A stretch of 64,000 nt of DNA. It comes from Raineyella sp964402325. GTDB lineage: Bacteria; Actinomycetota; Actinomycetes; Propionibacteriales; Propionibacteriaceae. Location of the stretch: positions 15,202-79,201 of the forward strand of contig CAYOBI010000004.1 of NCBI GenBank assembly GCA_964402325.1, given 5' to 3'. Shown in pieces: positions 29,596-39,929 of this stretch (position 1 is its first letter; the number at the start of each line of letters is the position of its first letter). The notes under the pieces were generated by a model. The model searched no databases. It was not told the DNA's origin and was given only the letters and a program-made list of their open reading frames with translations. A program made the position numbers and the translations under genes.

Positions 29596-30610
29596 ATCCC
29601 TGCTTTCCTTCCCAGGCCCGGCCGTCCACCGTGACAGCCGGCTGCCCCGGGGCCGGGGCCTCCCCGACCGTACCGACCACCGTCCAGCCCTCAGGCACCG
29701 CCCCCGGCGGGAAGGTTGCGGCCAGCGCGTGGTCCTCACCACCGGTGAGCAGGAAGACGTACGGGTCCACCCCGGTCGCCTGCCCGACCGACCGGACCGG
29801 CTCGGGCATGCCGAGCGCGGAGCGGTGCACGTCGATCGAGACCCTCGACTGTTCGGCCACGTGGCCCAGGTCGGCGAGCAGTCCGTCGGAGACGTCGATC
29901 ATCGCGGTCGCTCCGGCCAGCGCCGCCTCCCGGCCCGCGCCGTACGGAGGCTCCGGCACCTGCTGGGCCTCGACCACCGCCTTGGGCGTGCGGAACCCCT
30001 TGACCAGCGCCGCGAGGCCGGCGGCGGCCCAGCCGACCCGCCCCCTGAGCGCGACGAGGTCGCCGGGCCGGGCGCCGGAGCGCAGCACCGGGCCCTCGGG
30101 TCCGGCGTCGCCGAGGATGGTGATCGAGATGGTGATGTCGCGGGCCCTGGTGATGTCGCCGCCGATCAGCGACACCCCCGCCCGGTCGCACTCCTCGCGG
30201 ACGCCCTGGGTGAAGTAGCGCACCCAGGTGACCGCCAGGTCGGCGGGCGCGGAGAAGCCCATCAGGATCCCGATCGGGCGGGCCCCCATCGCCTCGATGT
30301 CGGCGACATTGACCGCGACCGCTTTGCGGCCGATGTCCATCGCCGAGGACCAGTCGCGGCGGAAGTGGACGCCCTCCACCAGGATGTCCACGCTGCAGAG
30401 CGTACGGCCGCCCCGGCTGTGGATGATCGCCGCGTCGTCGCCGGGGCCGAGCTCCACCTGGTCGTTCTCGGACAGCCCGCGGGTGATCTGCGCGATCAGT
30501 TCGAACTCACCGATGTCGGCGATGGTCTGCTGGGCACCCGGCGGTTCCTCCCCCGGCTGGGGACCGGGATAGGGCCAGGGTGTGCGCCCCGAGCTGGCGG
30601 TGCGGTTCAT
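29579..30610 (-). CDS. thiL: Thiamine-monophosphate kinase
   Basis: 343 residues. GPGDDAA, SVDILVEGVHF, NVADIEAMGA and MIDVSDGLLADLG are the ThiL signatures; it makes thiamine diphosphate from the monophosphate. The ATG at 30610 has GAGGAG at optimal distance. About 25 variable Pro-rich residues precede the core. Confidence 0.93.
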   Translation of the reverse strand: MNRTASSGRTPWPYPGPQPGEEPPGAQQTIADIGEFELIAQITRGLSENDQVELGPGDDAAIIHSRGGRTLCSVDILVEGVHFRRDWSSAMDIGRKAVAVNVADIEAMGARPIGILMGFSAPADLAVTWVRYFTQGVREECDRAGVSLIGGDITRARDITISITILGDAGPEGPVLRSGARPGDLVALRGRVGWAAAGLAALVKGFRTPKAVVEAQQVPEPPYGAGREAALAGATAMIDVSDGLLADLGHVAEQSRVSIDVHRSALGMPEPVRSVGQATGVDPYVFLLTGGEDHALAATFPPGAVPEGWTVVGTVGEAPAPGQPAVTVDGRAWEGKQGYDHFH

Positions 30611-30705
30611 CGGACTCCTCGTCGGTCGGTGTCCTCGACACGGTAGCGTGAGGCCACACGGGGCGACACCGGGCCGGGCCCCGGGGTGCGAGGAAGGGAG
30701 AGGCC

Positions 30706-31085
30706 ATGGTCGAGGCGGCGCAGGTCGAGGTGGCGCAGGTGGAGGNNNNNNNNNNNNNNNNNNNNNNNNNNNNNNNNNNNNNNNNNNNNNNNNNNNNNNN
30801 NNNNNNNNNNNNNNNNNNNNNNNNNNNNNNNNNNNNNNNNNNNNNGAGGTGGCGCAGGTGGAGGCGTACGTCCTGGTGCAGACGGAGGTCGGGCGCAGCG
30901 AGGAGGTGACCGCCGCGATCCGCAGCATCAGCGGGGTCACGCACGCCGACGGCGTGACCGGACCCTATGACGTCATCGTGCGGTCGACCGCGACCGACAT
31001 GATGGCCCTCGGCCGGCTGATCCGCGCCGTCCAGGAGGTGGACGGCATCACCCGGACCGTCACCTGCCCGGTCATGGCCGAGTGA
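30706..31085 (+). CDS. Stand-alone Lrp/AsnC ligand-binding domain, interrupted by a gap
   Basis: After collapsing the gap the product is 86 residues: a short repeated start (MVEAAQVEVAQVE) and then AYVLVQTEVGRSEEVTAAIR, GVTGPYDVIVRS and TRTVTCPVMAE. This is the RAM (AsnC_trans_reg) effector domain without its helix-turn-helix. Such proteins are thought to bind amino acids or pair with full-length Lrp proteins. GGAAGGGAGAGG precedes the ATG. The stop overlaps the next start (GTGAG). Confidence 0.8.
30746..30845. other. Assembly gap of 100 N with 19-bp duplicated flanks
   Basis: Bases 30727-30745 equal 30846-30864. The sequence is itself repetitive (GAGGTGGCGCAGGTG-like units), so the true repeat number and the protein N-terminus are uncertain. 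Confidence 0.85.
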
Positions 31086-31561
31086 GGGGTCCCTTCCGCA
31101 CCCCGCGCACAGCCGCCCTGGCCACCGGGATCACACTGGCCGCGGGGACCGCCCTGGCCGGGTGCAGTGCCCCGGTGCAGCTCGCCGATCCCCCGGTCGA
31201 TGACGCGACCCGGGCCACCTGCTCCGCGCTGGTGGCCGACGTGCCCGCGACCGTGCTCGGGTCGCCGCGCCGGGCGACGACCGGGTCCCTGGCGGTGGCG
31301 TGGGGCGACCCGCCGATCACCCTGGCCTGTGGGGTGGCGAAGCCCGAGGGCCTGACCGCCACCAGCCAGTGCCTCGAGGTGGACGGCGTCGGCTGGTGGT
31401 CCCAGGACGGGGCGACCGGCACGTTGTACACCACCGTCGGCCGGGCCGCGTACGTCCAGGTCGGGGTGCCGAACTCCTACGGCAGCAGCGGGGATGCGCT
31501 GGCCGAGCTGGGCCCGGTCGTCGCCCGGCACGACACTCTGCTCCAGCCCTGCGTGGGCTGA
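31082..31561 (+). CDS. DUF3515 lipoprotein
   Basis: 159 residues from GTG. The signal peptide ends in lipobox LAGC (C29). The mature part contains paired cysteines and YTTVGRAAYVQVGVP, fitting DUF3515, a family found beside thiL and ddl in actinobacteria. Predicted lipid-anchored protein outside the membrane; function unknown. Confidence 0.82.
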   Translation: MRGPFRTPRTAALATGITLAAGTALAGCSAPVQLADPPVDDATRATCSALVADVPATVLGSPRRATTGSLAVAWGDPPITLACGVAKPEGLTATSQCLEVDGVGWWSQDGATGTLYTTVGRAAYVQVGVPNSYGSSGDALAELGPVVARHDTLLQPCVG

Positions 31562-31616
31562 GGCGCAGGCTTGGTCAACAGGCCCGCCGCCCCGCCGGGC
31601 CGGTGCTGCCGCCGAT

Positions 31617-32735
31617 TCAGCGCAGGCCGACCGGGCGGCCCAGGGCGATCCGGATCAGCCGGTCGATCAGGTCGGGGTAGGCCACCCCGGCGGCCGACCA
31701 GACCTGCGGGAACATCGAGAACCGGGTGAAGCCCGGCATCGTGTTCAGTTCGTTGACCAGCACCGTGTCGTCCCGGGTGAGGAAGCAGTCGACGCGGGCC
31801 AGTCCCTCGCAGTCGAAGGCCTCGAAGACCCGGATCGAGATCTCCCGGACCCGGTCGGCGGTCGCCGGGTCGAGGTCGGCCGGCACATGCAGACTGACCT
31901 GTTCCTCGGGCAGGTACTTCGCGTCGAAGTCGTAGAAACCGGACTCGGTGTGCATCTCGATCTCCGCGACGACCGAGGCACCCGGCCGGCCGCCGTCGGG
32001 ATCGGCGAGGACACCGCACTCGATCTCGCGGGCGTTCTGGACGCCCTCCTCGACGATCACCCGCGGATCCCAGCGCTGGGCCTCCGCGATCGCGTCCCGC
32101 AGGCCGGCCGGGTCGGGCACCTTGGTGATGCCGACGCTGGAGCCGCCACGGGCGGGCTTGACGTAGACCGGGAACTGCAGCGCCCGGACCGCAGCCAGGC
32201 AGGCGTCGGGGTCGGCCTCCCACTCGCCCGGGCGGATCCCCACCCAGGGGCCGATCGGCAGACCGCTGAGGGCCATCACCTGCTTCATCCGGATCTTGTC
32301 CATCGCCAGTGCGCTGGCGGCCACGCCGGAGCCGACGTAGCGCACCCCGTACATCTCGAAGAGCCCCTGGATGGTGCCGTCCTCACCCATCGGACCGTGC
32401 AGCAACGAGAAGGCCAGATCGATGTCGTGCACGTCGACCAGGCGGTCACCCGCGACGGTGGCGATCCGGGCACCCTCGGCGGTCCGGGACAGCACCGCGT
32501 CGGCCCGGTCCTCCGGCACCTCGGGCAACACCCCGTCGATCGTGGTCAGCCCGACCACTTCGTCGACGCCCATCTGCACCCACCGTCCCGTACGGGTGAT
32601 CCCGACGGCGACCAGGTCGTAGCTGTCCCGGTCGATCGCGGACAGCACGCCGGCCGCGGTCAGGCACGAGACCCCGTGCTCGGAGCTGCCGCCGCCGAAG
32701 ACGACGGCGACGGTCGGACGGGCGGACGTGGTCAT
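31617..32735 (-). CDS. ddl: D-alanine-D-alanine ligase
   Basis: 372 residues. VVFGGGSSEHGVSC near the start, an ATP-grasp fold with KPARGGSSVGI, and NELNTMPGFT near the end. It makes the D-Ala-D-Ala dipeptide of peptidoglycan. ATG at 32735 with AGGAGGT three bases ahead. Downstream of gpsA on the same strand. Confidence 0.95.
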   Translation of the reverse strand: MTTSARPTVAVVFGGGSSEHGVSCLTAAGVLSAIDRDSYDLVAVGITRTGRWVQMGVDEVVGLTTIDGVLPEVPEDRADAVLSRTAEGARIATVAGDRLVDVHDIDLAFSLLHGPMGEDGTIQGLFEMYGVRYVGSGVAASALAMDKIRMKQVMALSGLPIGPWVGIRPGEWEADPDACLAAVRALQFPVYVKPARGGSSVGITKVPDPAGLRDAIAEAQRWDPRVIVEEGVQNAREIECGVLADPDGGRPGASVVAEIEMHTESGFYDFDAKYLPEEQVSLHVPADLDPATADRVREISIRVFEAFDCEGLARVDCFLTRDDTVLVNELNTMPGFTRFSMFPQVWSAAGVAYPDLIDRLIRIALGRPVGLR

Positions 32736-32810
32736 GGGACCTCCTGGGACGACAACGGGCACCACCCTACCGCCGCCCGGGGGGCGGCCTGTCCCGCGAA
32801 CCCGGCCCGG

Positions 32811-33818
32811 TCAGCGCTCCGGTTTGGGCTCCCGCTCCATCAGCACCGGGACCATCGCGGCCGGCGTCGTCCGACCCTCCAGGACGGCCACCACCCCCTC
32901 GACGATCGGCATGTCCACCCCGTAGGCGCGGGCCAGGTCGCGAACGGCGTGGCTGGTGGCGACGCCCTCGGCGACCCCGGCGCTCTCCCGGACAGCCTCC
33001 TCCACGGTGAGCCCCCGACCGAGCCGTTCACCGAAGGTCCGGTTGCGCGACAGCGGCGACATGCAGGTGGCCACCAGGTCGCCGAGTCCGGCCAGGCCCG
33101 CGAAGGTCGAGCGCTGTCCCCCCATCGCCTCGCCGAGCGCCCCGAGCTGGTGCAGGCCACGGGTGATCAGGGAGGCGAGCGCGTTGTGGCCGTAGCCGAG
33201 CCCCGCTCCCATCCCGACGCCGAGGGCGATCACGTTCTTCGCCGCGCCCGCGATCTCCACCCCGATCACGTCGTCGACGGTGTACGTACGGAACGACGGG
33301 GTCAGGCAGAGCTGCTGGATCCGCTCCCCCACCGCCGGGTCGTACGCCGCGACCACGGACAGGGACGGCTGCCGTTCGGCGATCTCGCGGGCCAGGTTGG
33401 GGCCGGAGAGCACCGCGATCCGCTCCGGGGTGACCTCGCCGGCCTGGGCGATCACCTCGCTCATCCGCATGTCCGTGCCGGTCTCGATGCCCTTGACCAG
33501 GCTCAGCACCGGCGCCGTCGCGTCGCGCCAGACCGGCAGGGTCACCAGGTGGCGCAGGTAGCCCCGCAGCTTCTGGGCGGGCAGGGCGAGGACGACCAGG
33601 TCGGCCCCGGCCAGCCCGCGCACCGGGTCGGTGGTCGCGTCCGTCCGGTCCCCGAGGTCGACGTCGGCCAGGTAGGAGGGATTGCGGTGGTGCTGGTTGA
33701 TCCCGTCGGCGACGGCCGGGCGCCGGGCGACCAGGGTGACGTCATGGCCCGCGTCGGCCAGGACGCGGGCGAAGGCCGTCGCCCAGTTGCCGGCCCCGAG
33801 GATGCAGCACTGTGCCAT
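32811..33818 (-). CDS. gpsA: Glycerol-3-phosphate dehydrogenase [NAD(P)+]
   Basis: 335 residues. The N-terminal dinucleotide fold (GAGNWATAFA) and VEIAGAAKNVIALGVGM identify GpsA, which supplies glycerol-3-phosphate for phospholipids. Co-oriented with ddl, as in many actinobacteria. Confidence 0.94.
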   Translation of the reverse strand: MAQCCILGAGNWATAFARVLADAGHDVTLVARRPAVADGINQHHRNPSYLADVDLGDRTDATTDPVRGLAGADLVVLALPAQKLRGYLRHLVTLPVWRDATAPVLSLVKGIETGTDMRMSEVIAQAGEVTPERIAVLSGPNLAREIAERQPSLSVVAAYDPAVGERIQQLCLTPSFRTYTVDDVIGVEIAGAAKNVIALGVGMGAGLGYGHNALASLITRGLHQLGALGEAMGGQRSTFAGLAGLGDLVATCMSPLSRNRTFGERLGRGLTVEEAVRESAGVAEGVATSHAVRDLARAYGVDMPIVEGVVAVLEGRTTPAAMVPVLMEREPKPER

Positions 33819-33894
33819 CCGGCCACCCTATCGCCGCCCGACGTGCGGGTGGTGCCGCTGGCACGCCCCGTCACGATGTGCCAGCATCCGGAGC

Positions 33895-34458
33895 ATGACC
33901 ACCCCTGCGGAACCCGTCGTGCTGTACGCCCCCGACCCCGATCCGGCGGGCGGCGGTGACTGGCCCGCACCGGTCCGACACCGGGTGGCCCGGCTCTGGC
34001 TGGCCGACCGGGTCGAGGAGGCGGCCCGGCAGGGTGCCCGGGTGACGGTCGTCGTGCCCGCCGACCTGGTGTCGTCCTGGCGGGGACTGGCCGCCTGGCT
34101 GCGGGCGGCCGGGCCGGTGGCGACGGTGCGGACCGGAATGGCCCCGGTGGCCGGAGGTCCGGCGGCACCGACCGACACCGAGCAGGCCCGCGCCGCAGGG
34201 GGCCGCTGTGCGGCGCTGTTCGGGCCCGGCCCGGGAACGGTCCGGTATCTCGGGCTCACCGTCGCCGGAACGCCCGGCGCGCCCGGGTCGGTGACCGGGC
34301 CCTGGCCGGTGCTCACCGACGAGGGGTGGCGCGCCACCCTCCACCGGGACAGGCTGGGCGACCCGGTGCTGGAGCTGCGCCCGGGCCAGCGACTGCACGC
34401 GCTGGTCACCGAACCCGCCGTCGGCGGGGCGCCGGTGATCGTGAGCGCCTGGCACTGA
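33895..34458 (+). CDS. Hypothetical protein, family not recognised
   Basis: 187 residues, start MTTPAEPVVLYAPDPDPAGG. Pro/Ala/Gly-rich, no membrane span or signal peptide. A possible N-terminal alpha/beta pattern (HRVARLWLADRVEEAARQGA then RVTVVVPADLV) suggests a small Rossmann-like fold, and the C-terminus is beta-rich. It fills the slot between gpsA and leuD where mycobacteria have cofC, but no CofC motif was recognised. Divergent from gpsA. Confidence 0.6.
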   Translation: MTTPAEPVVLYAPDPDPAGGGDWPAPVRHRVARLWLADRVEEAARQGARVTVVVPADLVSSWRGLAAWLRAAGPVATVRTGMAPVAGGPAAPTDTEQARAAGGRCAALFGPGPGTVRYLGLTVAGTPGAPGSVTGPWPVLTDEGWRATLHRDRLGDPVLELRPGQRLHALVTEPAVGGAPVIVSAWH

Positions 34459-34550
34459 CCGGGCGGACCGCTGCCGGGCGACATTGGCCGGCCAGGACGG
34501 AACCGGAGATGAGGGCCCCGGAGATGACGAACGTCCGTCGCGGACCGGAG

Positions 34551-35156
34551 TCAGTCCTGGGTCCGCAGCGGGAGGGTGCTGACCTTCCAGCTCGGCCGCC
34601 GGGCCTCGTAGGCGGCGATCTCGTCCTCGTGGGTGAGGGTGACGCCGATGTCGTCCAGACCGTTCATCAGCCGGTAGCGGGTGTAGTCGGTCACCTCGAA
34701 CGGGGTGACCAGGTCACCCGCGGTGATGGTCCTGGCGTCCAGGTCGACGGTCACCGGCAGCGTCGGGTCGGCCTCGGTGGCGTCCCACAGCCTCTCGACG
34801 ACGTCCTGCGGCACGACCGCGACCAGCAGGCCGGACTTGCCGGCGTTGTTGCGGAAGATGTCACCGAACCGGGAGCCGATGACGACCTTGAAGCCGTAGT
34901 TCTGCAGCGCCCACACCGCGTGCTCACGCGAGGAGCCGGTGCCGAACTCCGGGCCTGGGATGAGGATGGTCGCCCCCGCGCGCTCCGGCTTGTTCAGGAT
35001 GAACCCCGGGTCCTGGCGCCAGGCGGCGAACAGGCCGTCCTCGAAGCCGGTCTTGGTGATCCGCTTGAGGTAGACCGCCGGAATGATCTGGTCGGTGTCG
35101 ACGTTGCTGCGGCGCAGCGGAACGGCCGTGCCGGTGTGCTCGATGAACTTCTCCAT
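34551..35156 (-). CDS. leuD: 3-isopropylmalate dehydratase small subunit
   Basis: 201 residues. RSNVDTDQIIPAVYLKR and GPEFGTGSSREHAVWAL are the swivel-domain signatures. With LeuC it isomerises isopropylmalate in leucine synthesis. It begins 11 bases after the leuC stop. Confidence 0.95.
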   Translation of the reverse strand: MEKFIEHTGTAVPLRRSNVDTDQIIPAVYLKRITKTGFEDGLFAAWRQDPGFILNKPERAGATILIPGPEFGTGSSREHAVWALQNYGFKVVIGSRFGDIFRNNAGKSGLLVAVVPQDVVERLWDATEADPTLPVTVDLDARTITAGDLVTPFEVTDYTRYRLMNGLDDIGVTLTHEDEIAAYEARRPSWKVSTLPLRTQD

Positions 35157-35167
35157 GGCGATACTCC

Positions 35168-36583
<1,416 letters not shown>

Positions 36584-36640
36584 CGAACGTCCTCCATCCG
36601 GATCAACCAGGACCGGCCCTGTTCATGAGTCCGCCATGCG

Positions 36641-36739
36641 TCTCACGATACGAGATTCAAGTCCCATTTCGTGAGATCATCGTAGCAAGCCGACACGCGA
36701 TCCGGTAGTCGTTCGTAACTTGCGTTTCACATCTCGAGA
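36641..36739. promoter_or_regulatory. IclR-type operator candidates in the leuC/iclR intergenic region
   Basis: Related dyads: TCTCACGATACGAGA (36641-36655), a half-site CGTGAGAT (36670-36677) and TCTCGAGA (36732-36739). The repeated TCTC/GAGA arms suit a dimeric IclR repressor controlling leuCD and itself. The last dyad is just upstream of a CAATAT hexamer seven bases before the regulator ATG, which has no Shine-Dalgarno and may be leaderless. Confidence 0.45.
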
Positions 36740-36754
36740 CTGCAATATCGAAAT

Positions 36755-37483
36755 ATGGATAACGGAAGCGGTGTCGGTGTCCTCGACAAGGCGGCCCTGG
36801 TGCTGAGCGCCCTGGAGACGGGTCCCACCACCCTCGCAGGACTGGTCCAGAGTACCGGGCTGGCCCGCCCGACCGCCCATCGTCTGGCGGTCGCCCTGGA
36901 GCACCACCGGCTGGTCGCGCGCGACCTGCAGGGTCGCTTCGTGCTCGGTCCGCGCCTGGCGGAACTGGCCGCCGCCGCCGGCGAGGATCGGCTGGTCGCC
37001 ACCGCCGGTCCGGTGCTGGCCCGGTTGCGCGACATCACCGGCGAGTCGGCCCAGCTCTTCCGGCGCCAGGGCGACATCCGGATCTGTGTCGCGGCCGCCG
37101 AGCGGTCCTCGGGTCTGCGCGACACCGTGCCGGTCGGCTCCCAGCTGACCATGTCGGCCGGCTCCGCCGCCCAGGTGCTGCTGGCCTGGGAGGACCCGGA
37201 CCGGATGCAGCGCGGCCTGGAGACCGCCGAGTTCAGCGCCGTGGCCCTGACCGGCGTCCGTCGGCACGGTTTCGCCGAGTCGGTCGGCGAGCGCGAGCCC
37301 GGCGTGGCCTCGGTGTCGGCCCCGGTGCGTTCCCCCTCCGGCAAGGTGATCGCCGCGGTCAGCGTCTCCGGGCCGATCGAGCGCCTGACCCGCCAGCCCG
37401 GTCGGCTGCACGCCCCGGCCGTGATGGCGGCCGCGGACCGGCTCAGCGAGGTGCTGCGACGCTCCGGGGGCCAGGAAGCCTGA
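36755..37483 (+). CDS. IclR-family regulator (LtbR/NdgR-like)
   Basis: 242 residues. The winged helix-turn-helix (TTLAGLVQSTGLARPTAHRL) is at about 25-45 and the IclR effector domain at 75-240. Divergence from leuCD is the arrangement of LtbR (Corynebacterium) and NdgR (Streptomyces), which regulate leucine genes. The specific name is inferred from context. Confidence 0.88.
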   Translation: MDNGSGVGVLDKAALVLSALETGPTTLAGLVQSTGLARPTAHRLAVALEHHRLVARDLQGRFVLGPRLAELAAAAGEDRLVATAGPVLARLRDITGESAQLFRRQGDIRICVAAAERSSGLRDTVPVGSQLTMSAGSAAQVLLAWEDPDRMQRGLETAEFSAVALTGVRRHGFAESVGEREPGVASVSAPVRSPSGKVIAAVSVSGPIERLTRQPGRLHAPAVMAAADRLSEVLRRSGGQEA

Positions 37484-37518
37484 TCCCCGGTCCGCCCGGC
37501 GCTCCCCCGATCGCCAGG

Positions 37519-39849
37519 TCAGCCGGCGAACTTCCCCCGGGCGCGGCGTCGGCCGGCCTTCTCGCCGCGGGCCTCGGCCGCGGCCAGCTCGCCCGGCGCG
37601 GTCCCCAACGGCTGGTCGGCGAAGGACCGGTTGTTGACCTTGTCGGCGACCTTGCGCAGTGCCAGCCACCACTGCTGCCGGGGCCGGCGTGCCTCGAGGT
37701 CGACGAGGTCGTCGAAGGCCTTGAACGGCGTCATCGCGTAGCCGTCGTCGCTCTCGGTGGCGAAGACGTATGTGCTGGTCCCGGCCGCGAACTGCCGGTC
37801 GACCTCCTCGATGCCGGCGGCCGCCAGCCGGGTCGCCACCAGCCGGTCGAACGGGGTCGGGTTGCCGCCCTGCTGGACGTGGCCGAGGATGATCGGGCGG
37901 ACGTCGAACAGGTCACCGCCCTCGGCCTCGAACAGCCGGGCGAGGAAGTCGGCGGTGTAGTACTCGGCGGCCTCCTCGTTGCGGACGGCCAGGTAGAAGC
38001 GCCGGCCCTGTTCGAACGCGGCGCGCATCTGGCGGACGTCCTCCTCCAGCATGGAGATGGTGATGCCCTCCTCGTTGAGGTAGACCCGCTCGGCGCCGGC
38101 AGCCAGACCGCTCGCCTGGGCCAGGAAGCCGCAGTTGCGGCCCATCGTCTCCACCACGAAGCAGCGCCGGCTGGCGGCGGCCGACTGCTTGATCCGGTCC
38201 AGCGACTGCATCGCGACGTTGAGGGCGGAATCGGCGCCGACGGCCATCCGCCACTCGGGCAGGTTGTTGTCGATGCTGGCCGGAAGCACGACGATCGGCA
38301 GGTCGAACGCCGGGTAGCGACGCCGCTCCGAACGCATCAGCCGGACCGCCTCGTACGCGTTGAACCCGCCGATCACCAGCAGGGCGTCCATCGCGTTCTC
38401 CTCGATGGTGCGGGCGATGCCGTACAGCTCCTCGCTGCGCGGCACCTCGCGACGGGTGCCGAGCTCGGCACCGCCCATCCCGGTCCAGCCCTCGACGTCG
38501 CCCCAGGCGAACTCGCTGACCCGTCCCTTCATGAAGCCGGGGAAGCCGCCCTGGATGCCGAGCATGGTGTGGCCGGCGTCGATGCCCAGCCGGACCGCCG
38601 CCCAGACCGCGGTGTTCATCCCCGGGGCGAGACCACCGGCGTGCACGATGCCGATCCGCCGGGAGCCCTGGCCGACGGTGACCCGGGGCTCGGCCTCGGC
38701 GAGGGCGTTGAAGATGCCCGCCATCCGCCGGAACCCGTCGCCGCGGGCGTCGACGGCCCCCTCGAAGTCGTGGGCCCGGACCATCTCGCCGATCGCCCGG
38801 GTGGCGCGGACGGCGTCGACCAGCGGGCTGCGGGTGACCCGATTGCGGTGCACGCCGATCACGACCGGGACGGTCTCCCGGGTGGCGTTGAGGAGCTCCT
38901 CTGCGGCGGCCACGCCGACCATCGACGACATCCACCGGTCGTACGCGGTGGGCGAGCCGCCGCGCTGCACGTGGCCGAGGATGGTCACCCGGGCGTCCTG
39001 GCCGAGGTTGTCCTGCAGGGCCTGGCGGACGTCGTCGCACCTGATCGGGTTGCCGGACCGGTCCCGGGCGCCCTCGGCGACGATGATCAGCGAGTCGCGC
39101 CGACCGGCCGCCCGGCCCCGCTGGATCAGGTCGCACATGTGCTGCTGCCAGCCCTCGGCGGGCGGCGCCTCCGGGATGAACATGTACGCCGCACCGCCGG
39201 CGACGGCGCTGTTCAGGCCGAGGTAGCCGCACTCGCGGCCCATCACCTCCACGATGAAGATCCGCTGGTGGCTCGCCGCGGTGGAGGCGATCGCGTCGAC
39301 CGCCTCGATGATCCGGTGCAGGGCGGTGTCGGTGCCGATGGTCATGTCGGTGCCGACCATGTCGTTGTCGATCGAGCCCACCAGGCCGGCGATCATCAGG
39401 TCCGGATGGGCGTCGGCGACCTCGCGGTCCAGCCGGCCGGCGACGACCAGTTCCTCGAGCAGTTCGGGCCACTCGTGACGCAGCATGTCGGCGCCGGTGA
39501 GCGACCCGTCGCCGCCGACCACGGCGAGCCGGTCGATGCCGTTGCGGACCAGGTTGAGGGCCGCGGTGCGCCGGCCGTCGCGCTCCCGGAACTCCTGGCA
39601 GCGAGCGGTGCCGATCACCGTCCCGCCGCGCTGCATGATGCCGGAGACATCGTCCCACTCCAGCGCGACGATGTCGTCACCGCCGTTGACGGCCCCCTGC
39701 CAGCCCTCGCGGACCGCGAAGACCTCGGCGCCGGCCCCCAGCGCGGACCGGACGACCGCGCGGATCGCCGGGTTCATGCCGGGGGCGTCGCCACCACTCG
39801 TGAGGACGCCGATACGTACGGGTCCGGAGGTCTCGAGCACGGTGGGCAT
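37519..39849 (-). CDS. Tandem-domain 6-phosphofructokinase of eukaryotic type
   Basis: 776 residues made of two PFK domains. The N-half is catalytic: VVGGDGSLTGA, GLVGSIDNDMVGTDMTIGTD, EVMGRECGYLG and HVQRGGSPTAYDR; GGDGS and the Gly before SIDND indicate ATP, not PPi, as donor. The C-half (from about 400) is degenerate: VIGGFNAYEA replaces GGDGS and PASIDNN replaces SIDND, while ETMGRNCGF and HVQQGGNPTPFDR remain, so it is probably regulatory. This layout and the motif wording are those of animal and fungal PFK-1 rather than the usual single-domain bacterial enzyme of about 320-350 residues. ATG at 39849 with GGAAGG directly ahead. Confidence 0.9.
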   Translation of the reverse strand: MPTVLETSGPVRIGVLTSGGDAPGMNPAIRAVVRSALGAGAEVFAVREGWQGAVNGGDDIVALEWDDVSGIMQRGGTVIGTARCQEFRERDGRRTAALNLVRNGIDRLAVVGGDGSLTGADMLRHEWPELLEELVVAGRLDREVADAHPDLMIAGLVGSIDNDMVGTDMTIGTDTALHRIIEAVDAIASTAASHQRIFIVEVMGRECGYLGLNSAVAGGAAYMFIPEAPPAEGWQQHMCDLIQRGRAAGRRDSLIIVAEGARDRSGNPIRCDDVRQALQDNLGQDARVTILGHVQRGGSPTAYDRWMSSMVGVAAAEELLNATRETVPVVIGVHRNRVTRSPLVDAVRATRAIGEMVRAHDFEGAVDARGDGFRRMAGIFNALAEAEPRVTVGQGSRRIGIVHAGGLAPGMNTAVWAAVRLGIDAGHTMLGIQGGFPGFMKGRVSEFAWGDVEGWTGMGGAELGTRREVPRSEELYGIARTIEENAMDALLVIGGFNAYEAVRLMRSERRRYPAFDLPIVVLPASIDNNLPEWRMAVGADSALNVAMQSLDRIKQSAAASRRCFVVETMGRNCGFLAQASGLAAGAERVYLNEEGITISMLEEDVRQMRAAFEQGRRFYLAVRNEEAAEYYTADFLARLFEAEGGDLFDVRPIILGHVQQGGNPTPFDRLVATRLAAAGIEEVDRQFAAGTSTYVFATESDDGYAMTPFKAFDDLVDLEARRPRQQWWLALRKVADKVNNRSFADQPLGTAPGELAAAEARGEKAGRRRARGKFAG

Positions 39850-39929
39850 CCTTCCGCAGGAACGAACGAACGCGACCCAGTCTATGGACCGCCGTCGGGC
39901 GCGCGAGGGGTGGGTGCGACAGTGACGGG

